Below, one piece after another: positions 20,637 through 32,360 of a DNA stretch of 64,000 bases (position 1 is its first letter; the number at the start of each line of letters is the position of its first letter). The notes beneath the pieces were generated by a model that saw only the letters and a program-made list of their open reading frames with translations, searched no databases and was not told where the DNA came from. The stretch lies in contig JAWZYU010000001.1 of assembly GCA_038380435.1 (NCBI GenBank), forward strand, positions 11,946,001-12,010,000, in the 5' to 3' direction. A program made the position numbers and the translations under genes. Source of the DNA: Ryuthela nishihirai (Eukaryota > Arthropoda > Arachnida > Araneae > Heptathelidae).

Positions 20637-23600
20637 GTAAATGGTAGCGAGGCGTAAACTGGAAGGAGAGCTGTGTACCAATCCCTAGTGATGATGCACA
20701 GAACCGGACAGGTTTAGCACCTAATGTCCGACTCCGCCTTCTCGTGGTGCAAGCCGTTAGTACCTTTCAAAAAAGATATTCCCTTTTGGAAGGGAACGGA
20801 GTGGAGGGCTGCCAGTTCAGTATGGCCTACTGATCTGGTCATCTGTGGCCATTTTTTTCTTTTTTTTTCAAACCTGCTGAGGAGTGGTCAACTTCACAGG
20901 GTCCTGGTGCTGATCATTTATACCTACTAGACTGGACTTGTTTATGGATGTGAGCTTGATTATGTATCCTAGACTTGTGGCACTGGTGGGCCTCTGTTGA
21001 GGGAGAATCTGCCGCTGTGTTTTCTGTTTGCTTCTGGGTTGCCAGTCCTAAGTGAACAGAGGCATGGGATACCTTATATTAGCTGGTGGATAATCCTAAT
21101 CAGAGGCCATTGAAGGTACCTGAACCTTACTTAGCTAGTTGGGCATTGTCAAGCCTAAACTGGAGTAATGTCTCTCAGGCAGGCACATATGGCTCTTGAA
21201 AAAGTCCACTTGAAAAGGTGGTGCATGAAGTTCCTTACCAGCATCGGTGACTTCAGATTTTAGCGGAGGAGGAACAGGACTTTGCCCCATGCCTGCGATC
21301 AGGGGGCTGTTTGATATTATTGGCCCTACCAATCTCAATAAACCTACTTCTTTAAAAATCCTACTAATTATTTTCTCTCTGCAGGAACATGGAACATGAG
21401 GACATTACATAGAGATTATTCTCTTGATGTCCTCACGCTGGAATTCCAGCGCTGTAACCTAGATATTCTAGGATTGCAAGAGACCAGATGAACAGGTAAA
21501 AGACCAGATGGACTTTAAATTTCTCTTTACAGGGAGGGAGGATGAAAGGCATCACCAAGGCGTGGGTTTCCTGCTCAGCAGACATGCTATAGTGATGCTC
21601 TTCTAGGATATGAGTGCATTAATGAAAGGTTTCTTACAGCAAAATTTCAGATAAGCATTAAAGACTTAAATGTTATCTGCTGTTATGCCCCCACTGAGGA
21701 TGCCGATGAGGATGAGAAGGATAGGTTTTACGGACAACTTCAGGATATTTTGAATTCTGTCAAGAAAGGGGATATTACCCTGTTCTAGGTGACTTCAATG
21801 CCAAAGTTGGTACTGACTCTGACCTTTGGAGAGGGGTGATAGGCCCTTTTGGTATTGGTAGCTGCAATGGCAATGGGCTACGTCTCCTACAGGTAAGTAA
21901 ACTCAATTGTTTCAGAATATGTAACACATATTACAAACACCGCGGCATATATAAGTACACATGGGTTTCACCTGATGGGCTGCATAGGAATATAATTGAT
22001 TATATATTAATTAACAGCAAATGGGCTAGTTCTGTTAGGAATACCAGGTCATATAGGGGAGCTGAAATTGGATCTGACCATTACTTTGTTAAAAGTGTCT
22101 TGCAACTTAAACTTAAAAAGTGTTGTGTTAGGGTTAAAAAATTTACCTTTAATACTGAAGCTCTGAAAGACCCAGTTATAGCTAAAGCTTACCATGATAG
22201 GTTACGTAGTCATTATGACAGTCATAGTTTGCTTAATACTGAAGTTGAGGAAGAACGGGACCGTTTTCAAAAGGCTTTTCTGGAAACTAACAGTACTCTT
22301 TTTAGGAAAAAGGAGCAGAGGAGGCATATTATTTAAGTGATAAGGCACTTAAGCTTATTTCAGAAAGAAGGAACTGCAGGAATGTGCTTAATCGGTACCC
22401 TACTAGTCCTAATAGAAAGGATTACAGAGAGCTTAATAAACGTGTAAAGGATCAGTTCGCTACTGATAAGAATCTTTGGCTTGATGGCTTGGCTAACAAA
22501 GCTGAGTAAGCAGTTAGGCAGCACAACAGCAGAGAGCTGGTACCAGATAGTTAATGTTTTGTGTGGTAGAAAACGGACAGGTATACAGGGATTGAAGGAT
22601 ATGCAAGGTAAGGTTATAGAAGGGTAGGATTCTGTCATGGCTAGGTGGGCTGAGCATTTCGGTGATATTCTAAACAATGTTGTTAGTTCTACTCCCATTG
22701 TTTGTAATGATGATAAATGTATTGGGGGCTTTAATGTTGGCTCTATAACACAATCTTAAGTTATTTTGGCTATTTCTAAACTTAAACTTCATAAATCCCC
22801 AGGGGTAGATGAAATTACTACAGAAATGCTTAGAGCTGGGAATGTTTCGGTTACCACTTCTATGACTGAAATTTTGAATAATTTTTATGATAAAGGCATG
22901 ATTCCTAAGGATTTTACCAGAGCTATTATTATCCCTATTTTCAAAAAAGGTGATCGCAGTTCTTGTGATAACTATAGGGGTATCTATTGCGTGATGAGCA
23001 GTGTGGATTCAGAAGTGGTAGGGGATGTGTGGATCAGATATTTTCACTTAGGCATATTCTTGAGAAATGTTTAGAGTTTCAAAAACCTTTGGTTGCTAGC
23101 TTTGTTGATTTCAAAAAGGCTTTCGACTCTGTTGATCGTCATAATTTGTGGTTGATTGTGAGATCATATGGTATACCAGACAAGTTAGTTACATTATGAA
23201 AGCTCTCTATAATAACACTGAGTAGTGTGTGAGAGTTGGTAAGTCTTGTAGCAATTGGTTTAGCATTACTTCTGGTGTTCGACAAGGCTGCATTTTGTTT
23301 CCTTTTCTCTTTAGTTTGGTTATTAATTTCTGTTATGCGAAATTCACTGCACGAGAAAGATTTTGGCCTTAAATGGGCTGGAGATACGAAAATTTCTGAT
23401 TTAGGTTATGCTGATGATTTAGCCCTTTTGACAAATGATGTTGATGATATGAACTCTTTTATTCGAGCTGTTGATGAAACTTTTAGTAGAGTAGGTTTGG
23501 TTATAAACAGAGAGAAAACTAAAGTGATGAAAATTTGTCAGGCAGGTTGTGATTCAGTTCATCTGAATGGTTGCAGTCTTGAGCAGGTGTCACAGTTTAA

Positions 23601-24213
23601 TTACCGTGGGAGCTACGTAACTGATACTGGTGATGTGCGGCATGAGATTAACAGACGAATAGGTATTGCTGCCGGAACTTTTAAGAATCTATGGAGATTG
23701 TGGAGAAATAGGCGTATACACCTAAAGTGTAAACTTAGACTGTATAATAGTTTGGTTCTTTCTAGGGTTAGTTATGGTAGTGAAACTTGGACACTTTGTA
23801 AACAAGATAACAGGAAACTAGATGCTTTTGATTCCAGATGCTTATGCAGTATCTTGGGCATTAGGTGGTTCAACTTTGCACCTAATGATGAGGTTAGGGA
23901 AAGGAGTTGACAACTTCCTTTAAGCAGTATATTGTGAAGGAGAGACTTCGTTGGTTTTGTCATGTTGCCGTATGGATAATTATAGATTGGCGAATAGGGT
24001 TATGAACAGTGTGCCAAAAGGCCTCAGAAAGAAGTGGAGACCTAGGATCCGGTGGGCCGATAATGTCAAACAGGACCTTGTTAGAATTGATGTGCAGTGG
24101 CCGGATGCAGCAGATGTAGCTCAGGATAGATATGCTTGGAGAATTAAACTGCGAGGTCTAGTTGGACCTCCGTAGCCCATGGCTTCTTGAGGATGATGAT
24201 TATGATGATGAAT
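20637..24213 (+). mobile_element. RTE-like non-LTR retrotransposon, copy B
   Basis: It aligns with copy A from leader to (GAT)n tail (24189-24213). Differences include an 84-bp-scale deletion in the RT near 22984, where the LLSVPGKV to LVDSQLRD segment is missing, and many single-base changes. The leader keeps the CTTCTCGTGG loop near 20737. The 5' end is preceded by a short tandem word, perhaps from the insertion event. Confidence 0.85.
21380..24174 (+). pseudogene. Endonuclease-RT ORF of copy B, heavily broken
   Basis: Endonuclease traces begin with a GTWNMRTLHRDYSLDVLT-like block near 21385 and continue to SDHYFVKS (22075). The RT has SKLKLHKSPGVDEITTEML (22780), IPIFKKGDRSSCDNYRGI (22940), GFRSGRGCVDQ (23005), FVDFKKAFDSVDRHNLW (23100) and YADDLALL (23407). 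The C-terminal part continues to RIKLRGLVGPP (24174). The RT region between YRGI and RDEQ is deleted, and at least eight frame changes or stops occur, so it is inactive. Confidence 0.8.
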
Positions 24214-24725
24214 GCTATGTAAAAGGACTGCTCTTATTTGATTTAAGATGAAACATGGTTCCGTTGGAGAAGAGGAATCAACAGTAAAGTTTGTTTTTGG
24301 GTCCTCTATCAAAGTGAGATCAATGTTAAACGTTTCACACGTATAAGGTATAAAACATTGTTATGATTATTTAATGTCGCAAATGAGATTCAATACAAAG
24401 TGGTTTTGTCTTTATGCTAAGAGAAATAGAAGTACTTATGATTAGATAAAATTGATTAATTTGTAATAATATTGTGTCATTGTAATAAATTGCATCATTC
24501 ATACTTTAGTGGTATACATATATGCTATTTATGAGCTCATGTTAAGCTTTCATCTCTTTGAATTCTTATCAGGTGGTGCCAGGAGTACGGATATCATTAT
24601 TATTGTGAATTCCTTTAACTAGAAGTATGGATGAATTAGTAAAGTTGATGACTGATATAAGAGGTGAAATTGGTGAACTTGCTAGTAAAACAAATGATAT
24701 TTAAGGTGATATAGCTGTCTGACGC
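24214..24725. other. AT-rich spacer, no gene
   Basis: No supported feature. The short minus-strand frames show no known motif. Confidence 0.4.
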
Positions 24726-25020
24726 AATGCCTGTATCCACTCCACAATACGCAAAAGAATTACAACAACGACTAGAAGAAATCCACCATTCCATCAGACT
24801 TAACATCAACTTAGCAAGCGAAAGAACCAAATTTGTATACTACAGTGAAACAAATGGAACTGTTTTAATACAGTAGTTAACAGGATTAACGACGTGGTGT
24901 ATCGCATTCGTCAGCGTCCACTGCAAAGTGGAAAGTGGTTAATGTGGATCGTTTGGCCGCGTTTGATCGTAGAATGAAGGAGCTTCGGAATCCAGAATTG
25001 TTCGGGACGAACAAGAGTTA
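24726..25020 (+). pseudogene. Ty3/gypsy integrase C-terminal remnant
   Basis: Reading across frames gives PVSTPQYAKELQQRLEEIHH, then SIRLNINLASERTKFVYYSE, NDVVYRIRQ and VVNVDRLAAFDRRMKE. These match the layout of the end of gypsy integrases: a helical ERL-E-H segment, the substrate-binding SH3-like fold with VVYRIR, and the VVNVDRL motif before the stop. Frameshifts lie near 24870 and 24925. No other part of that element is adjacent; an LTR should follow but I could not recognise one before the minisatellite. Confidence 0.65.
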
Positions 25021-25074
25021 ATGAGGGGGCAGTGTTACAACAGATGCACGTGCTGCAATGAGTTTGTGATGGGT

Positions 25075-25230
25075 ACGTAAGTCAGTAAGTAATTTAGTGA
25101 GTGATAATTCCGTTTTCGAAGTCAGTATGTAATTTACTGAGCGAGTAAGAAAGTAAGTCAGTAAGTGTGTGAGTAAATAAGTAAGTATTGTATAAGTAAG
25201 TAAGTGTATTAGTAGTAAGTCGGTAAGTGT
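25075..25230 (+). repeat. GTAAGTCA-type minisatellite
   Basis: AGTAAGT and close variants repeat in units of about 4 and 8 bp, starting in GTAAGTCAGTAAGTAA and ending at GTCGGTAAGTG. It directly precedes the I-like LINE endonuclease. Confidence 0.8.
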
Positions 25231-25236
25231 CCCTTC

Positions 25237-25900
25237 CATCTTTCAGTGGAATTGCAGGGGCTTCAGGAGCAGTGCTGCTGACGTCTGGAACTACATCAAC
25301 ATCATGCCAGTTCCCATCCTTGCTCTCTGTGAGGTTAACTTCCCTTATAACTATGTCTTCAATCCCTATATTGTGCCTATATTGTCCCTATATTGTGTAT
25401 GTTTTTTATTGCAAGAGTCATTCGCTCTCCCGCAATGCAGCGATTCTTGTGCACATGAATGTCATGCATCATGCTATTGAGTTCACTTTCACTGATGCGA
25501 AAAGTGATTTCGTAGCATACCGCATCCGGCTGAACAGCCATGATATCACCCTGATATCCTGTTACATCCGGACTTGCACTACCTTTCCTGTATCCACCTT
25601 ACAGGATATTCTTTGGCAGTGCCCTCAGCCCTAGATTCTCTGTGGGGACCTTAATGTCCACAGCCCACCCTGGGGCGGAGATATCAGTGATCAGTGAAGG
25701 GAGGAAATCGAGAATGTCATCTTGCAGCACAATCACTTTATTGTCAATGATGGCTCTCCCACGTTCTACTGACTTCCGAGTTCCTACAGCTCCATTGATC
25801 TGACCCTCTGTTCTTCCAGCATTGGTCAAAGCCTCAGCTGGTCAGTTGACCCTGACACCTGGGGCAGTGATCATTTCCCGCTGCACATCTCCTAGCTTCC
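25237..25900 (+). pseudogene. Endonuclease domain of the I-like LINE
   Basis: It begins with FQWNCRGFRSS and ILALCEVNFP (a changed LQE block), goes through NAAILVHMNVMHHAIE and the DITLISCYI strand, then a frame change and LCGDLNVHSPPWGG (25640-25680), which holds the catalytic GD-N-H. SYSSIDLTLCSSS and a GSDHF block (25866) complete the domain. Stops at about 25634 and 25696 and a 12-bp-scale repeat of CCTATATTGT near 25372 break it. Confidence 0.8.
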
Positions 25901-26336
25901 CAAGGGATGTGTCGAACGTCGAAGTTTACTGACTGGAAGTTCTTTCAGCAGATCTCGTCTGAAGGACTCGCTGCTATCGAAGCTACAGATCTCAGCGCAG
26001 TGTCAGAGGCTCTCACTGCTGCCTCTGATGCCTGCATTCTTACAATCTCGACAACTGGGCATATTTCCTCTCTGGATATCCACCACAAACAGCTTCGCAC
26101 CATTCGCCATCGAGCAGAAAGGTGCGCCCACCACTCTGGTAGATTTCCAGACATGCTAGAAGTCATGCTAGAAGGCTACATGCTGCGATCAGAAGCATGA
26201 CCAGCGTGAAAGGTTCACCTGACGGAGAAGCCACAGCCTGCCCTCCCTTTCCATAACCTTGCCTGTCCCGTGGGGAGGACGTAGCCACCAATACTAATGC
26301 CTGTCATCAGCACCTCACCTCTTCCCTTCCTGCCCA

Positions 26337-27820
26337 ATGGTGAATGATCAGGATATGGTTCAGCAGCCCTGCTCTGGGACTGAGGCTTTCTATAATGATC
26401 CTTTCACCTTGCAGGAACTCACCTCTGCTATTGGGGCTTCGAAGCGCTCATCAGTCCCAGGCCCTGATGGCGTCAGTTATACTCAGTTAGCTAACCTGTC
26501 ATCTGAGGCTCTGCCTGTGCTTCTCAAAGCCTTCAATCACTCCTGGACCACCTGCACAGTACCTGAGTCATGGAAGGCAACACACATCGTGCCTATCTTG
26601 AAGCACTGACCTGTCCTCTTACACTGTCCACCACTGAGCTGTCCTCTTACAGGCCTATTGCTCTATCATCTTGCATCTGCAAGGTCCTAGAGAGACTGGT
26701 CCTTGGACGCCTGGAATGGTGTCTAGAGCCTCCTCCCTGACAGCCTCTCGGGTTTCCGCAAAGGGAGGTGCACGTCGAACAATCTCATCGACTTCACCTC
26801 TGCTGCTGATCAGGCACTGTCCGTGGGAGAGACTACGGTCGCTGTCTTCTTCGACATCCAGAAGGCATTCGATTCCCTGTCCCACTCGGATATTCTCTGC
26901 AGGCTCCAGGATCTCTGCCTCAAATGCAATATCATCCAGTGGATCGCAGCGTACCTATCCAACAGGACTGTTCACGTGAAGTTGGACAACATGCTCAGCA
27001 TCTCCCACACCATCAATCATGTAGTACCTCAAGGGGATGTTCTCAGCCCGATGTTACTGAACATCTTGCTGTCAGTCTTACCCTCTTGACTCGAGAATAG
27101 AGTGGGCATTTCCATTTAGGTTGACGATATATGCATATGGTTCCCTAGCCAGGATCCCTACTATGCTTAGCTCGTGAGGAAATGAGCTATGGACACGGTC
27201 GTAAAGTTCTTCGACAACCTAAGCCTCATTCTTTTCACTGATAAGACTGTGGCCATGGTTCTCATGAGGAGATGCCTTCCACCCACCTATCCTGACCTCT
27301 TGCTTGGGCCAGATCACATCAAGGCCTTCCATCAGCATAAGTTCCTTGGTGTGGTCCTGGACAGCAGGCTGAGCTGGGGACACCACATCCAGCATCTTAA
27401 GACAGTTGCCACTGCGCAGAGAAATATACTGTCTTTCCTTGCTGGTACCTGCTGGGGAAGTTCCTGCAAGACCCTACTGGTTTTGTACCGACACTTGATC
27501 CTCTCTCGCATCAACTACAGTGATCACCTTCTAAGCAATGACTCTGTTACAGTGCTCAGCAAGTTGTACACTGTCCACACTATATCTCTGCGCCTCTGCC
27601 TTAACACACTTAATGCATCTGTCATTGCAGAGGCTGAGGACATGCCTTTCCACTTGCACTGGAAGAGAGATATACTGTGTTATCTCTCGAGGCTCCATTC
27701 CCTGCACTCTAATCTTGAGCTTCTCAGGAAGTTGCATGGCAGGCCTCACTCTGCCATCGCCCTGTCCGCCAAGGACTTCTATGACCGAGTCCTTCCTACC
27801 AGCTCCAGATGCTCGAGCTG
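26337..27820 (+). pseudogene. Reverse transcriptase domain of the I-like LINE
   Basis: Blocks in order are SKRSSVPGPDGVSYTQL (26440), PESWKATHIVPILKH (26562), YRPIALSSCICKVLERL (26650), GFRKGRCTSNNLIDFTSA (26750), VAVFFDIQKAFDSLSH (26840), YLSNRTVHVKLD (26953), VVPQGDVLSPMLLNILL (27023) and, after a damaged palm where the ADD box should be (27118-27140, reading VDDICIW), the thumb HKFLGVVLDSRLSWGHHIQ (27340). The catalytic FADD appears changed to VDD. Several frame changes make it inactive. Confidence 0.8.
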
Positions 27821-27959
27821 ATAATGCTGGATGCTGGCAATACTCTCCTCCCCGACCTTCCACCCTGGAGGAACAGTGATCTTATGATCAATGTCACTAT
27901 CCCTTCTCTTGGTCAGAAGAGCGACTCTGATCCATTGGCCATCAGACTTCTCTCCACCT

Positions 27960-28440
27960 CCTATGTCACTGAACAATATGAGAGATGTACTGAGGTCTAC
28001 ACTGATGGATCTGTGGACTGGGAGAGGCAATGTGCTGCCTCTGCTTTTGTCATTCCCGATACTGGCATTGCCAGAGGTTTCCATCTCCCGCATCTAACCT
28101 CCTCCACATGTGCAGAGCTTCATGCTATTCTTGACACTGTACTTTTCATCCTCAGCCTCGAGAGTGGCAACTTTGTCATCCTCAGCCTCGAGAGTGGCAA
28201 CTTTGTCATCCTCTGTGACAGCAAGTCAGACTTGGAAGCTCTATAGAAGCAAGACAGCAAGAGCTGCAACCCATTCCTCATCCAGAAGATCATGGAGACT
28301 TGCTCCAATGTCACTTCTGCCGGAATCACGGTTCATGTCTAGTGGATCCCTTCCCATGTAGGGATACCTGGCAACGAGCTCGCCGATCACACCACGAAGG
28401 AGGCGCAGGAGAATCAGAGGTGTGTAACTAATTACCCTCT
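27960..28440 (+). pseudogene. RNase H domain of the I-like LINE, with internal duplication
   Basis: EVYTDGSVDWERQCAASAFV carries the first acidic residue, STCAELHAILDTVLF the second, and VILCDSKSDLEAL the third. A later block, TVHV-WIPSHVGIPGNELAD, carries the His and last Asp in another frame. Between blocks two and three, a 30-bp unit encoding ILSLESGNFV is duplicated exactly, adding ten residues in frame. A stop follows at 28244. Confidence 0.85.
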
Positions 28441-28475
28441 CTCTCAATGACTGCAAGAGTTCTGTCTCACATCTG

Positions 28476-28919
28476 ATGAGCCAGTACCGTCTTGTTCAGT
28501 GGCAGAAGGACAGCAGCTATTCCTCATTCAGGTACCTGGTTGAACCTTCTCTCACTGCTCCTAACCTCGGTAATCTCCTCAGATCTGAGGAGACTCTCCT
28601 TCATCGTCTCCGAGTTGGTGTCATCTACAGCAACTCCATGCTTCACACTCTTGGCAGAGCTTACAGTCCAAACTGTGCCACTTGCACCACACCTGAGACT
28701 ATATCCCACGTTCTGCTGAACTGCTCCTACAATGCTGAAAGAGAAGCTTTGTTCTGGGAGCATCATGCTATCGGAACCACTGACTACTCCATCAGCTCCC
28801 TTCTTGGCAACAACCATAATGCGAAGCTGCAACGAACGCGCTTCCGTATGGTCACTGACTTTTTACGAACATTGACCTCTTCTGCAAGGTCTAATGTTCT
28901 CTATTTGGCTTTCTCCTGA
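28476..28919 (+). pseudogene. C-terminal segment of the I-like LINE ORF2
   Basis: This 147-codon open piece contains ETLLHRLRVGVIYSN and NCATCTTPETISHVLLNC, the Cys-Cys-His-Cys segment found at the end of I- and Jockey-type ORF2 proteins. It ends with a plain stop at 28919. Its ATG at 28476 is internal; the piece is the continuation of the RNase H reading frame after frame changes. Confidence 0.8.
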
Positions 28920-29439
28920 ATAGAACCATTTTTTTATGAGAGATAGTTGAGACGCAGTAACTTCTGCTTCTGCTATCTCGCACTTCTGTTGTGACTGGTG
29001 TAAGGAGTCCCTTATTTGGAGACTAATTTCACCATATTCACAACACCCTGAATCCCTGAAACGCACTGACTCATGAAAGTGTGGATCATCCCCTCCGCAA
29101 AAATATAAAGAGTTTTAAAAATATAATAGGTATTTTAAACACCAGATGGCGCTTTGAAAATCCGCGGCAAAGAGATGCCAGAGAAGTTGTTTACTTGCCA
29201 TGGGTTTGAGGCGATGATGCAATATGTCGGACGACTGGGGCGCGTTGTACTAAAAGTGACCTTTCTGCGACTGAAGGTCAAGGGACGTTTGACCCTTCTG
29301 AGAAGAGACTTGCGACTCAAGGGTCAAAGTTTGTTTGCCACGCAAATGCCTCACCTACTACTTATAATATAACTAAATAATGTGGTTTTCTGAAAAATAA
29401 GAATACAGAACAATGTATATTAGCTCTAACACGTAAAGT
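28920..29439. other. Spacer or 3' UTR, no gene
   Basis: The first 180 bases may be the 3' UTR of the I-like LINE. A GC-richer part at 29150-29350 has two similar words (GACCTTTCTGCGACTGAAGG and GACCCTTCTGAGAAGAGACT) but no known gene. Confidence 0.4.
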
Positions 29440-29489
29440 TTATAAAATAATTAATGACAGTAAGAAAACTACAGCCTTTTTCTATACAT

Positions 29490-30420
29490 CAGAAAAGCAT
29501 TTGGTGACCACACTTCATAACAGAAGGCAATTTAGTTAGAATTGCAAACGAACAAACTGAGTTCATGGAAGTTACAAGAGGGGTACCACAAGGATCTGTT
29601 TAGAGTCCAATACTGTTTTTAATTTATATAAATGATCTGTGTCAAAATATTTTTATGAATGATCTGTGTTAAACGGTGATTTATTGTGTTATGCTGATGC
29701 TGTTGCTATTGTTTATTCCCATGACACTATGTGTGATTTGAGGATTTCTATGGAAAGTGGTTTAAAAAAATTCAGTATTGGTTAATTTTGAATAAATTAT
29801 CTTTTAATGTCCAAAAAACTAAATTATATTCTTTTTGAGTTTGAACCACGTATATAAAAGTATCATGAATTAAATTGCGAAAATCGCATTGATTGTGCTT
29901 GCTCACCTATTGAAGGAGCATAACATTTTCGACCACTTGGGTGTTGTGCTTAATTCCAATCAAAAATGGAAATCCCATACAGTCATACTTACAAGTAAAC
30001 TTAGACATTTTATATAAATCTTATTTTGCTAAAAATATGATTCCAAGAAATTTTCTTGCTACACTCTATTTTGCATGGGTATATTCAAATATACAATATA
30101 TAATAAGTAGTTGGGGTGGAGATTACCAACATAATTTAAGAAATTTATATTTAATACATAAACAATTTTCAAAATTTGCATTTAGAATTAAATATTCCAA
30201 CATTTCATTTCCTAAGATATTTTTACACCATTAGACAAATTTATTTTTATAAAATTGTTTTATTTCTATACCAGCAAAATAATGGATGCCTCAGAAAACT
30301 CTTAGTTTTTACTCGAGGCAAACTGGATTACTATGTAAAGTACCTTTAACAAAAAGAAATATTTTGGAGAGATATTTCTCATATCTTGCACTCAGTATTC
30401 AATTCTTTACGTTCAGATAT
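29490..30420 (+). pseudogene. CR1/Jockey-like reverse transcriptase remnant
   Basis: EVTRGVPQGSV, a stop, then SPILFLIYINDLC (29568-29640) and a YADA-type catalytic box (LCYADAVAIVYSH, near 29685, replacing FADD) mark the RT palm. Downstream are a HLGVVLNSNQKWKSH-like thumb (29935) and the C-terminal NLDILYKSYFAKNMIPRNFL and SSWGGDYQHNL block (29995-30120). It is AT-rich and broken by stops. Part of its end (30310-30415) reappears inverted at 32101-32195. Confidence 0.7.
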
Positions 30421-31690
30421 TAGAAATTAAAGTAACCCTATGTTATTTAAAGTATACTTAAATTCTTTTGTTTTAAATATTTCTAATGTTGAAAATTTAT
30501 TGTAAGGAAACCAATTTCTATTTTATATTGTCGTTTACCACGTGACACAGTGTGCTGCTGTCTAAATTTCTATTGGAAATATTCATCAGAGCCTGAACGG
30601 GCAGCTGCCCCTTGATTCCTAATTGTAGAGACCACAATTATGTTTCTTTGAATTATTGTAATTTATTTTATTGTGGATAGTCTTTGTGAATTGCTTTCTA
30701 TGTATGTTTGTCATTTATGTAATAAATCTTCTCTCTTCTTGTCTCTGCCTCTAATAAAATACTATTTCCATTTTCCCCATCATCCGCTAGATCAAATCAT
30801 ACATTTTAAGGAATGAAGGAGTAGATAAAGGAAAAAGTTCATTCTCTTTGGAAACGAGATTCTCATAGAGGCAATATGAGTTCTTTAAGCTTATTTTGCA
30901 ATCAAGACATTAAGGATCTTTCTGCAGCGTTTGTAAAATTAATATCCAAAAGGTCATTTTTCATTTCACCCTGCGAAATGTATTTCACTTTCTTGTACAT
31001 TTAATTAATTATCCACGTTTTCCCCATTTTTTCCTCTATTTTTTACAACCAAAATTTGAAATAATTTAAAATAGACACTAAGCTTAAAGCTGTGTTAAAC
31101 CCTATATTGAAATCTGTAATTTTTAATATTTTTATTCAAATTGTTTTCTTAATATTATTTTGGAAAAGCTTCAGATTGAAAAAAAAAGACATTTTAGTTA
31201 ATTTAAAGATTCTTAATTTTAGTTAATTTAAAGATTCTTAATTTTAGTTTATTAGTTTGCAGGTATAAGCAAATCGAGGGATGATCTGTTACATCGACAT
31301 CTACCACAAAATACTCAAATTGATAAACTAGTGATTTACTCAAAAACAAATGATAAAAACATAGATCTGATTTCACCCTTCTAAACCTTTCCATACAGTT
31401 GTTTTACATGAACATGAACATTTACATGAAGATTAAACAAATTCATTAGATCATGATATGATATACAGATAAACTATGGTTCTGTTTAAATGTATGTTTA
31501 AATCTCTTGTAAATGTTATGTGATATTTCTCTTGTTCACTGTACTAGAGGCGCGTAGCGAAGGTTTTCCAACTCTGAAATCAGATTTTGCCAATTGAGAA
31601 AATAAGCACCATAAATAAATTTCTTTATGTATTTTCTTTAAATGACAATGACGTACACTGAATTTCACTCAGTGGGGGGGGGGGGAGATT
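30421..31690. other. AT-rich spacer, no gene
   Basis: It may start with the 3' UTR of the preceding LINE. A 25-bp word (AGTTAATTTAAAGATTCTTA plus ATTTT) is tandemly duplicated at 31195-31245. A G run lies at 31673-31686. Confidence 0.4.
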
Positions 31691-31699
31691 TTGAATATT

Positions 31700-32360
31700 A
31701 TCATCAGTGCCTCGATTTTGGGTTTAACAAGTGCCTCGTGTTTGCAACCTTGCCATGATGTTATACAAAAAAAAAACGCTCTGCAGCATTTTGTCCAGTC
31801 GTCTCGATTTTGCCAGGTTTTCTCGATTTTGACAAGCTTTCTAGATATCAACAACTATCCTAAAATTCACAAAACCATTTTAATTCTTCACAACTAACTT
31901 GTTTTTTACCAAGTGGCTTCAAATTTTGCCAGTTTTCATAAATTTTGCAAAGTTTTCTCGATTGCGTCAACTGTACTTAATTGAACAAAACCAATATAAA
32001 GATAATCCTACTTTTATCTATCCTCCTATTTCTTTTGGTTTTGACATTTCTTACCTGAATTATCCCCTCCGCAAAAGGGTTATTTTCATTATTAATTTCT
32101 GAACGTAAAGAATTGAATACTGAGTGCAAGATATGAGAAATATCTTTTTGCTAAAGGTACTTTTTATAGTATCCAGTTTGTCTCGAGTAAAAAACCAAAA
32201 AATTCACAAAACCATTTTCATTCTTCACAACTAACTTGTTTTTTACAAAGTGGCTTCAAATTTTGCAAAGTTTTCTCGATTGTGCCAACTGTACTTAATT
32301 AAACAAAACCCATCCCACTTTTATCCATACTCCTATTTCTTTTGGTTTTGTCATTTGTCG
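31700..32360 (+). repeat. TTTTGCCAA-type repeat with a 160-185-bp direct duplication
   Basis: Words such as CTCGATTTTGCCAGGTTTTC recur. The segments 31862-32048 and 32199-32357 are direct copies (both run from AAAATTCACAAAACCATTTT to CTATTTCTTTTGGTTTTG). Between them (32101-32195) lies an inverted fragment of the LINE at 30310-30415. Small frames here follow the repeat. Confidence 0.75.

Larger units (their letters stand above)
25231..28919 (+). mobile_element. I-like LINE (endonuclease, RT, RNase H), ORF2 remnant
   Basis: The order endonuclease, RT, RNase H and a C-terminal Cys/His segment is that of the I group of LINEs. No ORF1 is found upstream, where a minisatellite and a gypsy remnant lie. 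GC content is clearly higher than in the neighbouring LINEs. The copy ends at the stop near 28919; 3' UTR may run to about 29100. Confidence 0.85.
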
